Below are positions 32,143 through 42,046 of a stretch of DNA of 64,000 bases, piece by piece; within the stretch, counting starts at the first letter, position 1; every line of letters begins with the position of its first letter. The stretch covers positions 4,588,001-4,652,000 of the forward strand of contig JBGLNJ010000001.1 of the NCBI GenBank assembly GCA_041300525.1. Reading direction: 5' to 3'. Below the pieces are notes generated by a model, which was not told the DNA's origin, did no database searches, and saw only the letters and a program-made list of their open reading frames with translations. The DNA is from JBGLNJ01 sp041300525 (GTDB taxonomy: Bacteria; Chloroflexota; Anaerolineae; Fen-1058). Made by a program: the position numbers and the translations under genes.

Positions 32143-32784
32143 CGCGCGCGCGGCTTCGACAAATTCCTTTTCTCGCAGCGAAAGCGTCACCGAGCGCGCC
32201 ATCCGCGCGTAGGTCACCCATTGCGCCACGCCCAGCGTCAGGATGAGGGGGATCAGGCGCTGGAACATGCTCTCTTCCGCTCCTACGCTGCGCCGCGCTT
32301 GCAGCACTGCCAACACGCTGATCGTCAACAGGATGAACGGAAACGCCAACTGGATATCCACGATGCGCATGATCACGTCGTCAATCACGCCGCCGAAAAA
32401 TCCCGCCAAGAGTCCCAGCGTCACGCCGATCGCGCCCGCCACGAACACGGTGGCAAATCCCACCACCAGCGACACACGCGCGCCATAGATCAAGCGCGAC
32501 AAGACGTCGCGCCCCAGTCCATCGGTGCCCAGCCAGTACGTCGGATTGCCGCCCTCCACAAACGCAGGCGGCAACAGGCGCTCGGTCACTTGAACCAGGT
32601 TAGGATCCATTGGCGACAACCATTGCGCGGCGACGGCCATGATCGCCACCAGGCTCACGATCACTATCCCGGCGATGGGGAACTTGGCGGCCAACAAGCT
32701 GCGCCACATTCGGTCCGCCATGGTCACCCGCCGACGCTGGCCCTGGGCCAATGACGTTCGATTCCCAAGCGTTTCTTTGCCCAC
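32143..32784 (-). CDS. Peptide ABC transporter permease, DppC-type, 3'-truncated
   Basis: The start is GTG at 32784 with AGGAGA seven bases upstream. An N-terminal membrane helix (FPIAGIVIVSLVAIMAVAAQ) and the periplasmic loop GTDGLGRDVLSRLIYGARVS are typical of DppC/OppC. The conserved cytoplasmic EAA-type loop begins LREKEFVEAARALG, but the sequence then ends in unrelated residues at the junction with the kinase gene. About 70-80 residues, including the last two membrane segments, are missing. It lies directly downstream of the DppB-type permease on the same strand. Confidence 0.87.
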
Positions 32785-32880
32785 GATGCTTCTCCTAACG
32801 AAAACCGTAGACCGGCGTCCCTACGCCAGCCTGCCGACTGCTATCGCGTAACGCAAAGCATGCGTCGGCCTCACAAAGAA

Positions 32881-33858
32881 CTAACGGTACCGGATGCGAG
32901 GGTCGAGCCACGTGTAAGCAATGTCCACCAACAAATTGAGCCCCACAAAGACGACGGCCAACGTGACGACGGACGCCTGAATGATGTTGAAATCCTTTTG
33001 GTTGATCGCATACACCACCAGCCGTCCCACGCCCGGCCACGCGAAGATGTTTTCCACGACAATGGTGCCGCTCAGGAGAAAGCCAAATTCTAGCCCGATG
33101 ATGGTGACGACCGGAATAAGAGCATTTTTAAAAGCATGCTTGAGTATGACGAGCGACTCGCGGACGCCTTTGGCGCGCGCAGTCGTCACATAGTCCATTC
33201 CCAGCACCTCTAGCATGCTGGATCTAACGAGGCGAGCATTGCGCGAAAGCGACCACAGGCCCGTCGTGATCCCCGGCAGGATTAGATGAATGAGGGCGTC
33301 CCCCAGCGTGGAACTGACCGTGGCCCAATCGCCGGCCAGGAGCGGCTCCAAGATTGGCACGCGGCCCGAGATAGGCAGCCACCTCCACTGCACGCCGACG
33401 ATAAAGATCAACATGATGCCCAGCCAAAACTCGGGCATGGATTGGCCCACCATCGCCAGCAGCATCGTGCCGCCGTCAAAGATCGAGTTGCGGCGGGCCG
33501 CCGCGAACACGCCAATGGGGATGGCAAACACTACCGCCACAAACATGCCCACCAGCGTCAACTCTATCGTCGCCGGAAAGCGCTCCATGACGACGTTGAA
33601 CGCTGGTTGATCGTAACGCATGGACAGGCCAAAATCGCCACGGACCGCCTTGGCGGCAAAGTCAATATATTGGACGAGCAGAGGCCGATCAAAGCCAAGC
33701 TTGTGGCGCATTTCGGCGACCATCTCTGGACTGGCGCGTTCATTGACGTACAGGTAGGTGGGATCGCCCGAAAGGAACAGCACCGAGAATGCCAGGAAAC
33801 TCACTCCCGCCATGACGATGAACGATTGCGCCACACGTCGTAGAATGTATCGGGCCAT
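32881..33858 (-). CDS. Peptide ABC transporter permease, DppB-type
   Basis: The 325-residue protein starts MARYILRRVAQSFIVMAGVS and has the six membrane segments of DppB/OppB. The conserved EAA loop is SMLEVLGMDYVTTARAKGVR, followed by KHAFKNALIPVVTIIGLEFG. The C-terminus LVDIAYTWLDPRIRYR is standard. The start at 33858 is supported by GGGGAGGG upstream. It forms the import channel with DppC; the operon order is binding protein, DppB, DppC on the minus strand. The ATPases DppD/F are not in the window. Confidence 0.94.
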   Translation of the reverse strand: MARYILRRVAQSFIVMAGVSFLAFSVLFLSGDPTYLYVNERASPEMVAEMRHKLGFDRPLLVQYIDFAAKAVRGDFGLSMRYDQPAFNVVMERFPATIELTLVGMFVAVVFAIPIGVFAAARRNSIFDGGTMLLAMVGQSMPEFWLGIMLIFIVGVQWRWLPISGRVPILEPLLAGDWATVSSTLGDALIHLILPGITTGLWSLSRNARLVRSSMLEVLGMDYVTTARAKGVRESLVILKHAFKNALIPVVTIIGLEFGFLLSGTIVVENIFAWPGVGRLVVYAINQKDFNIIQASVVTLAVVFVGLNLLVDIAYTWLDPRIRYR

Positions 33859-33959
33859 CAACCCTCCCCGGTCTCTAAACATCCACACGGGAACGCCCGC
33901 CCCGCGCACAGGGCGGGCGCTCCAAGTGTAGGCCACGCTTCAAGCGTGACTTGCAAATG

Positions 33960-35245
33960 CTACTTGAACTTGGCCTCGTTAAAGTGCATAAACTCGTCGG
34001 AACGAGGCTTCCAGTCGAGTTTCTTGCTCACGCCGTACCAATCCACCTGCATGTAGATAAAGATCATGGGCGCATCGTCGTGAACGATCATCTGTAGGCG
34101 ATCGGTGATCTTTTTGCGTCCGGCGTCGTCATACGTCTCGCCCAGTTGCTTGACGAGCTTGTCCCACTCGTCGTTCTGCCAGTTGCCATAGTTAGGCCCG
34201 GCGGCGGGAGTGTTAAAGTCCGAGAGATCGTACCAGGCGCTAAAGAAGGATGACCCGGAGCCGATCAGGTACATGGCCGGCAGTTCCTTGGCCCGGATCA
34301 TTTTGACGTAAGCCGTCCACTCGTACGGCACGACCTCGGCCTGCACGCCGACCTTGGCCAGATCCGCCGCAACCGCCAACGCCAAGTCTTTGTCTTTCTG
34401 GTAACGGCCATTCGGCGTCGCCAGCGTTAACTTGAAACCGCTCGGGTATCCCGCTTCGGTCAGCAGCTTCTTGGCCTTGTCGGGATCGTAAGGATAGGGC
34501 TTGATGTCGGCCGACTTGTGCGGCGGGTTCACCATGCCACCTTCGCGCGCGCCTTTGCCATAGAACAGCTTATTGAGGATAGTGTCCATGTCTACGGCAT
34601 AGTTGAGCGCCTGGCGCACCCGCACGTCTTTGACTTCCTTGCAGCCGGGCGCATCGCATTTTTGCTCAAAACCGATATAGATGCGGCGGCCGCCCGTGAC
34701 CGTCTCTAGCCGGGCGATGTCGGACTTTTCGAGCTGCGGGGCTTGATCCGGCGGCACGTTGGTGATCACGTGGACAGAGCCGGCCAAGAGTTCAGCCACA
34801 CGCGTCGAGGCCTCGGGGATCGGGCGGAAGACGATGGTCTTTATCATCGGCTTGGGACCCCAATAGTCATCCCATCGCTCCAGCGTGATGTGGTCGTCCT
34901 TCACCCATTCCTTGACCTTGTACGGGCCGGAAGACATGGGGTTGTTGGCTACTTTTTCCAGCGGATTATCCTTGTACCACTTGATCGAGTGGATATAGAT
35001 CTCGCTGATGTAGCCGGGCGCGTCGGGCTGGAAGCCATTTAGCTTGATGTTGACGGTATACTCGTCCACCACGTCGGCGCCCAACATGCCGATCGAGGTG
35101 TACACGTAGCCGGGCGTGTTGCCCGTCCACTTGAACTGCGGATCCAGGCCGCGCTCGATGACAAACTTGATCGTCTCGGCGTTGAACGCTTCGCCGTCCC
35201 AGAACTTGACGCCCTTGCGCAGCTTGAACTGCCAGGTCATTCCGA
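33960..35245 (-). CDS. Peptide ABC transporter substrate-binding protein, 5'-truncated
   Basis: Family 5 extracellular solute-binding wording is clear: TWQFKLRKGVKFWDGEAFNA, YKVKEWVKDDHITLERWDDY, RQALNYAVDMDTILNKLFYG, DPDKAKKLLTEAGYPSGFKL. The C-terminus is complete. Before MTWQFKL (about 35240) the frame turns into the antisense of the SIS-domain gene, so the signal peptide and roughly the first 100 residues are missing. It would bind peptides outside the membrane and feed the DppB/DppC channel. Without a signal peptide this copy could not be exported. Confidence 0.88.
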
Positions 35246-35249
35246 AATC

Positions 35250-36263
35250 TTGGAACAGCCCTCCGTCATCCGGCGACTGCTGGACATGGAAACCGGCCGT
35301 GTCGCCGGCATCGGACGCGCTCTGGCCGGGCAGGACATTCGCTACGTGGTGATCGCGGCGCGCGGCACGTCCGATAACGCGGCGCGATACGGGCAATACG
35401 TCTTTGGCGCGCTCAACCGGCTCACGGTCGCACTGGCCGCGCCCTCGTTGTTTGGCCTGTATCAACGCCCACCGAGCTTGAAAAGCGCGTTGGTGATTGG
35501 CATTTCGCAGTCGGGCCAGTCGCCCGACATTGTAAGCGTGCTGGAAGAAGCTCATCGGCAAGGCGCGCCGACTATCGCCGTGACCAACGACCCTCAATCG
35601 CCGTTGGCTGAGGCGGCTCAACATGTGCTGGAATTGCACGCCGGTGAGGAACGCAGCGTCGCCGCCACCAAGACGTACACCGCGCAATTGGCTGCGATAG
35701 CATTGTTGGCGTTAAGCCTCGCCGGCCAGTCGGCTCGTCCCAATGCGCTCGACCTGATCCCCGACGCGATGGAAAAAGCGTTACAGTCCGAACCGGCAGC
35801 CCAATCCGCCGCCAAACGGATCGCCCACAACAACCGCTGTGTGGTGGTGGGGCGCGGCTTTGACTATGCCACGGCGTTCGAGACCGCGCTCAAAATGAAA
35901 GAACTCGCCTACATCGAGGCGGAGCCATACTCTTCGGCGGACTTTCGCCACGGGCCAATCGCTATGATAGAGCCTGGCTTCCCCGCCGTTCTGGTCGCCG
36001 TGGGTGAAACCATGCGGGATGAAATGATCGAACTGCGAGACGCACTGCGTGAGCGAGGCGCCAACCTGGTCGTGTTGGGTGACGACGAAACCACCCGCCA
36101 TCCGGATGACGCCTGGCTGCCCGTGCCAGGCAACTTACCCGAATGGCTGACACCCCTGGTGGGCATCCTGCCAGGGCAACTCTTGGCCTACCACCTCGCG
36201 CTCACGCGCGGCAGCGACCCCGACCAACCGCGCACCTTGCACAAGGTTACACTCACTTACTAG
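35250..36263 (+). CDS. SIS-domain sugar isomerase/aminotransferase-like protein, start lost
   Basis: Two SIS domains are present: YVVIAARGTSDNAARYGQYV with LVIGISQSGQSPDIVSVLEE, and CVVVGRGFDYATAFETALKM with YSSADFRHGPIAMIEPGFP. This is the isomerase half of glucosamine-6-phosphate synthase-like proteins (GlmS C-terminal, AgaS/NagB-II type), which act on sugar phosphates. The frame begins EQPSVIRRLLDMETG, so only about 10-15 N-terminal residues and the start region are missing at the 35248 junction. The end, RTLHKVTLTY, resembles the GlmS tail VTKTVTVE in position. A sensor gene follows after 20 bases. Confidence 0.85.
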   Translation: MEQPSVIRRLLDMETGRVAGIGRALAGQDIRYVVIAARGTSDNAARYGQYVFGALNRLTVALAAPSLFGLYQRPPSLKSALVIGISQSGQSPDIVSVLEEAHRQGAPTIAVTNDPQSPLAEAAQHVLELHAGEERSVAATKTYTAQLAAIALLALSLAGQSARPNALDLIPDAMEKALQSEPAAQSAAKRIAHNNRCVVVGRGFDYATAFETALKMKELAYIEAEPYSSADFRHGPIAMIEPGFPAVLVAVGETMRDEMIELRDALRERGANLVVLGDDETTRHPDDAWLPVPGNLPEWLTPLVGILPGQLLAYHLALTRGSDPDQPRTLHKVTLTY

Positions 36264-36283
36264 AGATTTTTGAGGGTATCGCC

Positions 36284-38350
36284 ATGATAACAACCGCTCC
36301 TCTGCGCGCCATCGCCGATCTTGCGCCGGGCAACCATTTGTGTTGTCTGTACGAGACGGATGAACAGCACCGAGCCGTCATCACGCCCTTCTTGCGCCAG
36401 GGCCTTGAACAGGGTCAGAAGGTAATCTATGTCATAGATGTCCGCACTGCTGAGACAGTCCTGGGGTATCTGCGGGACGACGGGCTGGAAGTCGAGCCTT
36501 TTCTAGCTCGCGGGCAATTGAGGATTTTGACCCAGGCTGCCACTTTTCTGCAAGAAGGCGCCTTTGACCCGGACAGGATGATTGCGCTGCTGCGCGCTGA
36601 AACAGAACAAGCTCTGGCCGAGGGCTATCCCGCCCTGCGCGTGACGGGCGAGATGACCTGGGCTTTGCGGGGGTTGCCCGGCTCCGAGCGGTTGATCGAA
36701 TACGAAGTCAGGCTGAACGAGTTCTTCCCCGGCAGCCTATGCCTGGCGCTTTGCCAGTACGACCGGCGGCGATTTGATCCGGCCGTGCTGCTGGATGTGT
36801 TGCGCACTCATCCCCTGGCCGTGATCGGCGCGCAAGTGCATGAAAACTTTTACTACCTTCCTCCGGCCGAGATGTTGGGCGGCCTGCCTCCCGCCGCGAT
36901 GTTGAGCCGCTGGCTGGAGCACTTGACCGCGCGAAGACAGGTGGACAAAGAATTAGCGCAACATCGCGCGCACCTTGAGGACCTTGTGGTCGCCCGCACC
37001 GTCGAACTCACAGTGGCCAACGCACAACTTGAACGAGGCATCGCCGAGCGCAAGACTTTGCAGACAAAGTCGGAAGAGGCGCTGCGGAATTCGGAAGAAA
37101 AGTACCGCGCGCTGGTCGAAAATCTCAACGATGCAGTCTTTACGGTGGACACTCGCGGATATTTCACCTACATGAGTCCGGCCGTCGAACGGTTCTCACA
37201 CTACACGGCAGAGGAACTCGTCGGGCAGCCCTTTAGCCAGCTGATCCACCCCAACGATCTGCCGTACCTGACCGCCAACGTCGAGCGCGCCCTGGCAGGC
37301 CAGCCCGGCTCTGACGAGTTTCGAGCCTTTGACAAAGATCGCCAGATCCGTTGGATGCGCACTTCCAGCCGCCCTTTGTTTGAAGGCGGACAGGTCGTCG
37401 GCTTGACCGGTATCATGACCGATATCAGCGAGCGCAAGCGCGCCGAGCAAGTCTTGCAGCAAAGCGAGTTAAAGTTCCGCAACATTGTCGAGAATTCGCA
37501 AGACGGCATCGCCCTGATTGACGAGCAAGGCATCATCATCGAATGGAACAAGGGCCAGGAGCGGATCACCGGGTTCAGCCGGGCTGAGGTGCTGGGCAGG
37601 CCGATGTGGGACGTCCAGTTCCAGGCGACACGGGAGGAACAAAAAAAGCCGGAAACCTACGAGCGCTTCAAGACCTTCATCGTGCAACTCCTCAGGTCCG
37701 GCCAGGCCTCTCAGTTGGGCCAGTTTCAAGAGTGGGCCATCCCGCAGCGCGATGGAACCCGCCGGACCATCCAGACTTTTATTTTCCCCGTCAAGACAGA
37801 CAAGGGCTTTATGCTCGGCAGCATCGCGCGCGACATCACCGAGCACAAACACGCCGAAGAGGCGTTGCTGCGACGCAACCGTGATCTCGACTCGTTCAAC
37901 CGGGTGGGCCAGACGCTCACGGCCACACTCGACGTGCCGCGAGTTCTGGAACAAGTGTTATGCTCGGTGACGGAAATCGTTGGCGCAGAAGCCAGCTCGA
38001 TCTGGCTGTGGGACAAAGAACAGCCCGGCTGGTTGGCCTGCCGGGGAGCCTCTCCCCAGGACCAAGCCGCACAATTGCTCAACATGCGTCTCAGCCCCGG
38101 ACAAGGCATCGCCGGCTGGGTGGCCAAGAGCGGGCAACCCGCTATCATCCCCCATGCCTACGATGACCCCCGGCTTGCCTTTACCATTGACACACAGACC
38201 GGCTTTCGCACCTCCTCGATGATCGCGGTGCCATTGCTTGTGCGCGACACCGTTATCGGCGTGTTGGAAGTGGTCAACAAGCTGACGGGTGAACTGGACA
38301 CGAGCGACTGCTCCGTCGTCGAGACGCTGGCGGCCTGGGCTGCGATTGCA
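36284..38350 (+). CDS. MEDS-PAS-PAS-GAF sensory protein, 3'-truncated
   Basis: The start at 36284 opens a MEDS domain (LAPGNHLCCLYETDEQHRAV, then VIYVIDVRTAETVLGYL) of about 190 residues. A coiled linker, a PAS domain (YRALVENLNDAVFTVDTRGY), a second PAS (FRNIVENSQDGIALIDEQGI) each with PAC parts (GIMTDISERKRAEQ; GSIARDITEHKHAEE), and a GAF domain (VTEIVGAEASSIWLWDKEQP) follow. In the GAF C-terminal helix (VVETLAAWAAIA) the sequence meets the IOR gene, so the output module, usually a histidine kinase, is missing. MEDS domains are linked to sensing of hydrocarbon or one-carbon signals. Confidence 0.87.
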
Positions 38351-38352
38351 AC

Positions 38353-39921
38353 GTGGCCTCCGATTCGTTTTTTTAAGGCGTCTACACGGGGATGAATGCC
38401 GGCGTCCTCATCGTCACGGCAGACGATCCGGGCATGTTCAGCTCGCAGAACGAGCAAGACAATCGCCACTATGGAAAGTTCGCCAAGATGCCGATACTGG
38501 AACCGGCGGATAGCCAGGAGGCCAAAGATTTCGTGCGCGTGGGGCTAGAGTTGAGCGAGCAATGGGACGAGCCAGTGATCTTGCGGACGGGGATGCGGGT
38601 CTCACACTCGTCGTCGCCGGTGGAACTGGGCGAGCGAATAGGGGACGACAACGCGCCGACACCGCCCATGAAGCGAGACCCGCACAAGTTTGTGGCGACG
38701 GCGGTGTGGGCGCGCCTGCGCCGCCCGCTGATCGAAGAGCGCATCGGCAAACTGGCCGAGTTTGCCGAGACCTTTCCATACAACCGCATTGAGTGGGGAG
38801 ATCGCAGCCTGGGGATTATTACCAGCGGAGTCGTGTACGAGTACGCGCGCGAAGTCTTTCCGAATGTATCATTCTTCAAGCTTGGCATGACCTACCCGAT
38901 ACCGCCCAAGCTGGTCGAGGAATTTGCGGCCGGCGTCAAGCGTGTGATTGTGATTGAAGAACTCGATCCGTTCCTGGAAGAGCAGGTGCGGTTGTTGGGC
39001 ATACCAGCGGAAGGCAAGTCTATTTTCCCATCTTACGGGGAATTATTACCGGCGACCATCGAGCGGTGCGCAATACAGGCCGGGCTGTTGCCGGAAGAGG
39101 TTGCGGCGAAAAAGCGGGACGTGACGCCCAAGAATCTGCCGCCGCGCAGTCCGATCCTCTGCCCCGGCTGTCCACACCGGAGCACATTCTACGTTCTCAA
39201 CAAACTCAAGTATGTGGTAGCCGGGGACATTGGCTGCTACAACCTGGGCGCCCAGCCGCCGTTCGACGCCACCGACACCATGGGCGCGATGGGCGCCAGC
39301 ATCGGCGTGGCGCACGGCTTTGACAAGGCAGGAATGCCAGACAAAGCCGTAGCGGTGATCGGCGACGGCACGTTCTTCCATTCGGGCGTGTCGCCGCTGC
39401 TCAACATGGTACACAACAACGGCAAGGGCACAGTCGTCATCCTGGACAATCACACTGTTGCGATGACAGGACACCAGGATCACCCGGGCATCTCCAAGAC
39501 CCTGGGAAACGTGGAAGGTGGCCGGGTAGACATTGAGACGCTGGTGCGAGCGATGGGAGTGCAAAATGTGCGGCGGGTCAATCCATTCGACGTGAAAGCT
39601 GTGGAACAAAGCCTGAAGGAAGCCGTAGCCTACGATGGGCTATCCGTGATCGTCATGGATGGGCCGTGCGTGTTTGTCGAGTTGGAGCGCAAAGCGCCGT
39701 TCGAGGTGGACAGCGAGTTGTGCAACGGCTGCACGCTCTGCTTCCGCCTGGGCTGCCCTGCCATCTTCAAGGCAGATGAGATGGATGCCAAGACTGGCCG
39801 CCCCAAGGCTGGCATTGACCCCGTGTTGTGTGTGAGCTGTGATATGTGCCGGCAAATCTGCCCGCGCAAAGCGATTTACATACCGACGCCGGCGATGGTT
39901 CAGGGAGAACAAGGAAAATGA
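38353..39921 (+). CDS. iorA: Indolepyruvate:ferredoxin oxidoreductase alpha subunit, 5'-truncated
   Basis: The frame enters at NVASDSFF, meets a TAA in a run of seven T, and continues GVYTGMNAGVLIVTADDPGM. The thiamine-diphosphate core is intact (CPGCPHRSTFYVLNKLKYVV, GDIGCYNLGAQPPFDATDTM, VAVIGDGTFFHSGVSPLLNM), as is the C-terminal two-cluster ferredoxin domain (CNGCTLCFRLGCP, CVSCDMCRQICP). The enzyme decarboxylates aryl-pyruvates to aryl-acetyl-CoA and reduces ferredoxin. About 90 N-terminal residues are missing; the first ATG after the stop is 38392. The stop overlaps iorB by four bases. Confidence 0.9.
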
Positions 39922-40538
39922 AACCTTACAACTTGCTCATCACCGGCGTGGGCGGCCAGGGCACCGTCGTCGCCAGCGACATTTTGGCGGCTGTAGGATT
40001 GGCGGCCGGCTATGACGTGAAAAAATCGGACGTGCTGGGATTGGCCGTGCGAGGCGGCAGCGTGATCAGCCATGTGCGATGGGCCGACCGCGTTCACTCG
40101 CCTATCGTGCCGGAAGGGCGCGTGGACGTATTGATTGCATTCGAGTTCCTGGAAGGGCTGCGCTGGCTAGATCAGATGCGGCCCGAAGGCGCCATCCTCG
40201 TCAATCAGCAACGGATATTCCCCGTCGTGGTGAGCGCGGGTCTGGCCGAGTACCCCACTCGCGCGGATACGGAAACTGCTCTGCTCAACGCAGCGAAAAA
40301 TGTATACAGGGTGCATGGACTGGACATCGCGCAAAAAGTCGGCAACGCACGAACGTTGAACGTGGTGTTGTTGGGCGCGTTCTCCGGCTTGATTGACATT
40401 AGCCTCGACATTTGGACAGACATCATCAAGAAACGAGTGCCCGCCAAGGTGGTAGACGTGAACCTGGAAGCTTTCCAGAGAGGGCGGGAGGCGTTGAACG
40501 GGTCATTGTTGAAGCGAGAAGCGGAGGCAATCCGATGA
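39918..40538 (+). CDS. iorB: Indolepyruvate oxidoreductase beta subunit
   Basis: The 206-residue protein starts MKPYNLLITGVGGQGTVVAS, the pyruvate/ketoisovalerate oxidoreductase gamma-type fold, and carries RGGSVISHVRWADRVHSP and LVNQQRIFPVVVSAG. It pairs with IorA to oxidise indolepyruvate and related 2-oxoacids from aromatic amino acids. The start overlaps the iorA stop (ATGA) and its stop overlaps the racemase start (ATGA), so the three genes are coupled. Length is normal. Confidence 0.93.
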   Translation: MKPYNLLITGVGGQGTVVASDILAAVGLAAGYDVKKSDVLGLAVRGGSVISHVRWADRVHSPIVPEGRVDVLIAFEFLEGLRWLDQMRPEGAILVNQQRIFPVVVSAGLAEYPTRADTETALLNAAKNVYRVHGLDIAQKVGNARTLNVVLLGAFSGLIDISLDIWTDIIKKRVPAKVVDVNLEAFQRGREALNGSLLKREAEAIR

Positions 40539-41242
40539 AGATTCTGGTCATCAATCCGAACACCACCGAAAGCATGACAGAGCATCTGCGACGTGAACTC
40601 GCGCCGCTCAAGGGGCCAGACACCGAGCTGACCGTGGTGAACCCGGCGCACGGGCCAGTGTCCATCGAGTCGGCCTACGATGAGGCGATGGCGATCCCGC
40701 CGACGCTGGAACTGGTCAAGCAAGCGGAAAAGGACGGCTACGACGCTGTGGTGTTGGCGTGCTTTTCCGATCCGGGTCTGGAAGCGGCGCGCGAGTTGGT
40801 ATCCATTCCCGTCGTGGGCATCGAGGAATCCACGCTGCACGTGGCGGCGATGCTCGGCCACAAGTTTTCGATCATGACGGCCCGCAGCCAGCGCGTTCCC
40901 AACAAGATCGAGCACGTCAAGCAATGCGATCTGGCCGACAAGCTAGCTTCGGTGCGGCCCTTGGGCATGAGCGTGCTGGAAATGGATGCCGAGCCGCAGC
41001 GCGCTAAATCGCGCATCATGGACGTGGCCGGCGCGGCGGTGCGCGAAGATGGCGCCGAAGTCATCATCCTGGGCTGTGCCGGGCTGGCCGGCTATTCGGC
41101 CGAGATCGAACAAGAGTTGGGTGTCACCGTCCTGGATCCAAGCCCGATCGCGCTCAAGATAGCCGAGATGTTGGTCAGCCTAAAGCTCACGCACAGCAAA
41201 CGCGGGTTGTATGCCTTCCCGCCGCCCAAGCTGTTCAAATAG
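40535..41242 (+). CDS. Asp/Glu/hydantoin racemase family protein
   Basis: The 235-residue protein begins MKILVINPNTTESMTEHLRR, the start of hydantoin racemases. Two catalytic cysteines are in place: C76 in AVVLACFSDPGLEAA and C181 in IILGCAGLAGY. Such enzymes epimerise 5-substituted hydantoins or allantoin, or act as maleate isomerase-like lyases. Its position after iorAB and before an amidohydrolase and XdhC supports a purine/hydantoin or cyclic-amide catabolic pathway. The start overlaps the iorB stop. Confidence 0.9.
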   Translation: MKILVINPNTTESMTEHLRRELAPLKGPDTELTVVNPAHGPVSIESAYDEAMAIPPTLELVKQAEKDGYDAVVLACFSDPGLEAARELVSIPVVGIEESTLHVAAMLGHKFSIMTARSQRVPNKIEHVKQCDLADKLASVRPLGMSVLEMDAEPQRAKSRIMDVAGAAVREDGAEVIILGCAGLAGYSAEIEQELGVTVLDPSPIALKIAEMLVSLKLTHSKRGLYAFPPPKLFK

Positions 41243-41281
41243 AACTCGGCCGCCAATTCGATCTCACATCCGAGGTGCAGA

Positions 41282-41430
41282 ATGACTGAACATGCTGATA
41301 TTCTTTTGACCCACGCACATCTGTTCACCATGCAAGGCGCTGGTGTAGGGTATGTGTCCGATGGCGCAGTCGCGGTCAAGCGTAATCGCATCGTCGGGGT
41401 AGGCCCCTCGACTGAACTGGTCGCCCGCTT
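41282..41430 (+). pseudogene. Amidohydrolase (cytosine deaminase/atrazine hydrolase-like), N-terminal stub
   Basis: From the ATG at 41282 the frame reads MTEHADILLTHAHLFTMQGA, then SDGAVAVKRNRIVGVGPSTE, the opening beta-sandwich of metal-dependent amidohydrolases such as TrzA/AtzA or guanine deaminase. After about 50 residues (LVARFQ) the gene joins XdhC coding sequence in another frame. The metal-binding barrel is missing. It fits a nucleobase or cyclic-amide catabolic operon with the racemase upstream. Confidence 0.72.
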
Positions 41431-41432
41431 TC

Positions 41433-42011
41433 AGAACCGCATTGGTCCGCGCTGCCGAGGGCCAGCCGCGCATCGCGCATTACGCCCTGGCGGAAACCGG
41501 CGCAGAAGCCATTGGGACGCTGTGCGGCGGCGACGTGCGCGTTTTCATCGAGCCGTACAACCCGCCGCCCAAGCTGGTGATTGTCGGCGGGGGACACGTC
41601 GGGCGTCCGCTCAAGGTGATGGGCGAGACCGTCGGCTTTGAGGTGATCGTGGTGGACGTCGAGCCAGGTCGCGCTACCGTGCCGGAGCTTGACGCGGTGA
41701 CGTTGAACGAGGATTCCTATGTCGTGCTCATCACCACCGACCACGTGTCCGACGAGGCCGCGCTGCGGAAGGTTATCACTTCGCCCGCACGGTACATTGG
41801 CATGATCGGCAGCCGCGCCAAGTGCCAGACCATCGTGGAGCATCTGGTAGCTGATGGTTTTACCGAGCAGCAGCTTGTGCGTGTGTACGCGCCGATTGGC
41901 CTGGACTTGGGCGGGCCAACGCCGCAAGAGATCGCGCTGGCGATATTGGCCGAGATCGTGGCCGTGCGGCGCGGTGGAAGCGGGAGCCCGCGGTCACATC
42001 AACTTGATTGA
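41433..42011 (+). CDS. XdhC/CoxI family molybdoenzyme maturation factor, 5'-truncated
   Basis: The frame enters at TALVRAAEGQPRIAHYALAE, continues CGGDVRVFIEPYNPPPKLVI, and has the Rossmann part GGGHVGRPL, YIGMIGSRAKCQTIVEHL and the C-terminal APIGLDLGGPTPQEIALAIL. XdhC family proteins sulfurate or insert the molybdenum cofactor into xanthine dehydrogenase or CO dehydrogenase-type enzymes. The N-terminal ~60-80 residues are missing at the 41432 junction. It suggests that a molybdenum hydroxylase gene once lay nearby, as in purine catabolism clusters. Confidence 0.85.
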   Translation, partial: RTALVRAAEGQPRIAHYALAETGAEAIGTLCGGDVRVFIEPYNPPPKLVIVGGGHVGRPLKVMGETVGFEVIVVDVEPGRATVPELDAVTLNEDSYVVLITTDHVSDEAALRKVITSPARYIGMIGSRAKCQTIVEHLVADGFTEQQLVRVYAPIGLDLGGPTPQEIALAILAEIVAVRRGGSGSPRSHQLD

Positions 42012-42046
42012 GCCAAGTTCAGGCCACACTCTTGAGAGGCAAATCA

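Noticed and set aside
30740..32221. 493-codon minus-strand open frame
   Set aside because: Antisense of the TPR region of the kinase-AAA-TPR protein; its Leu/Gln-rich pattern mirrors the TPR repeats.
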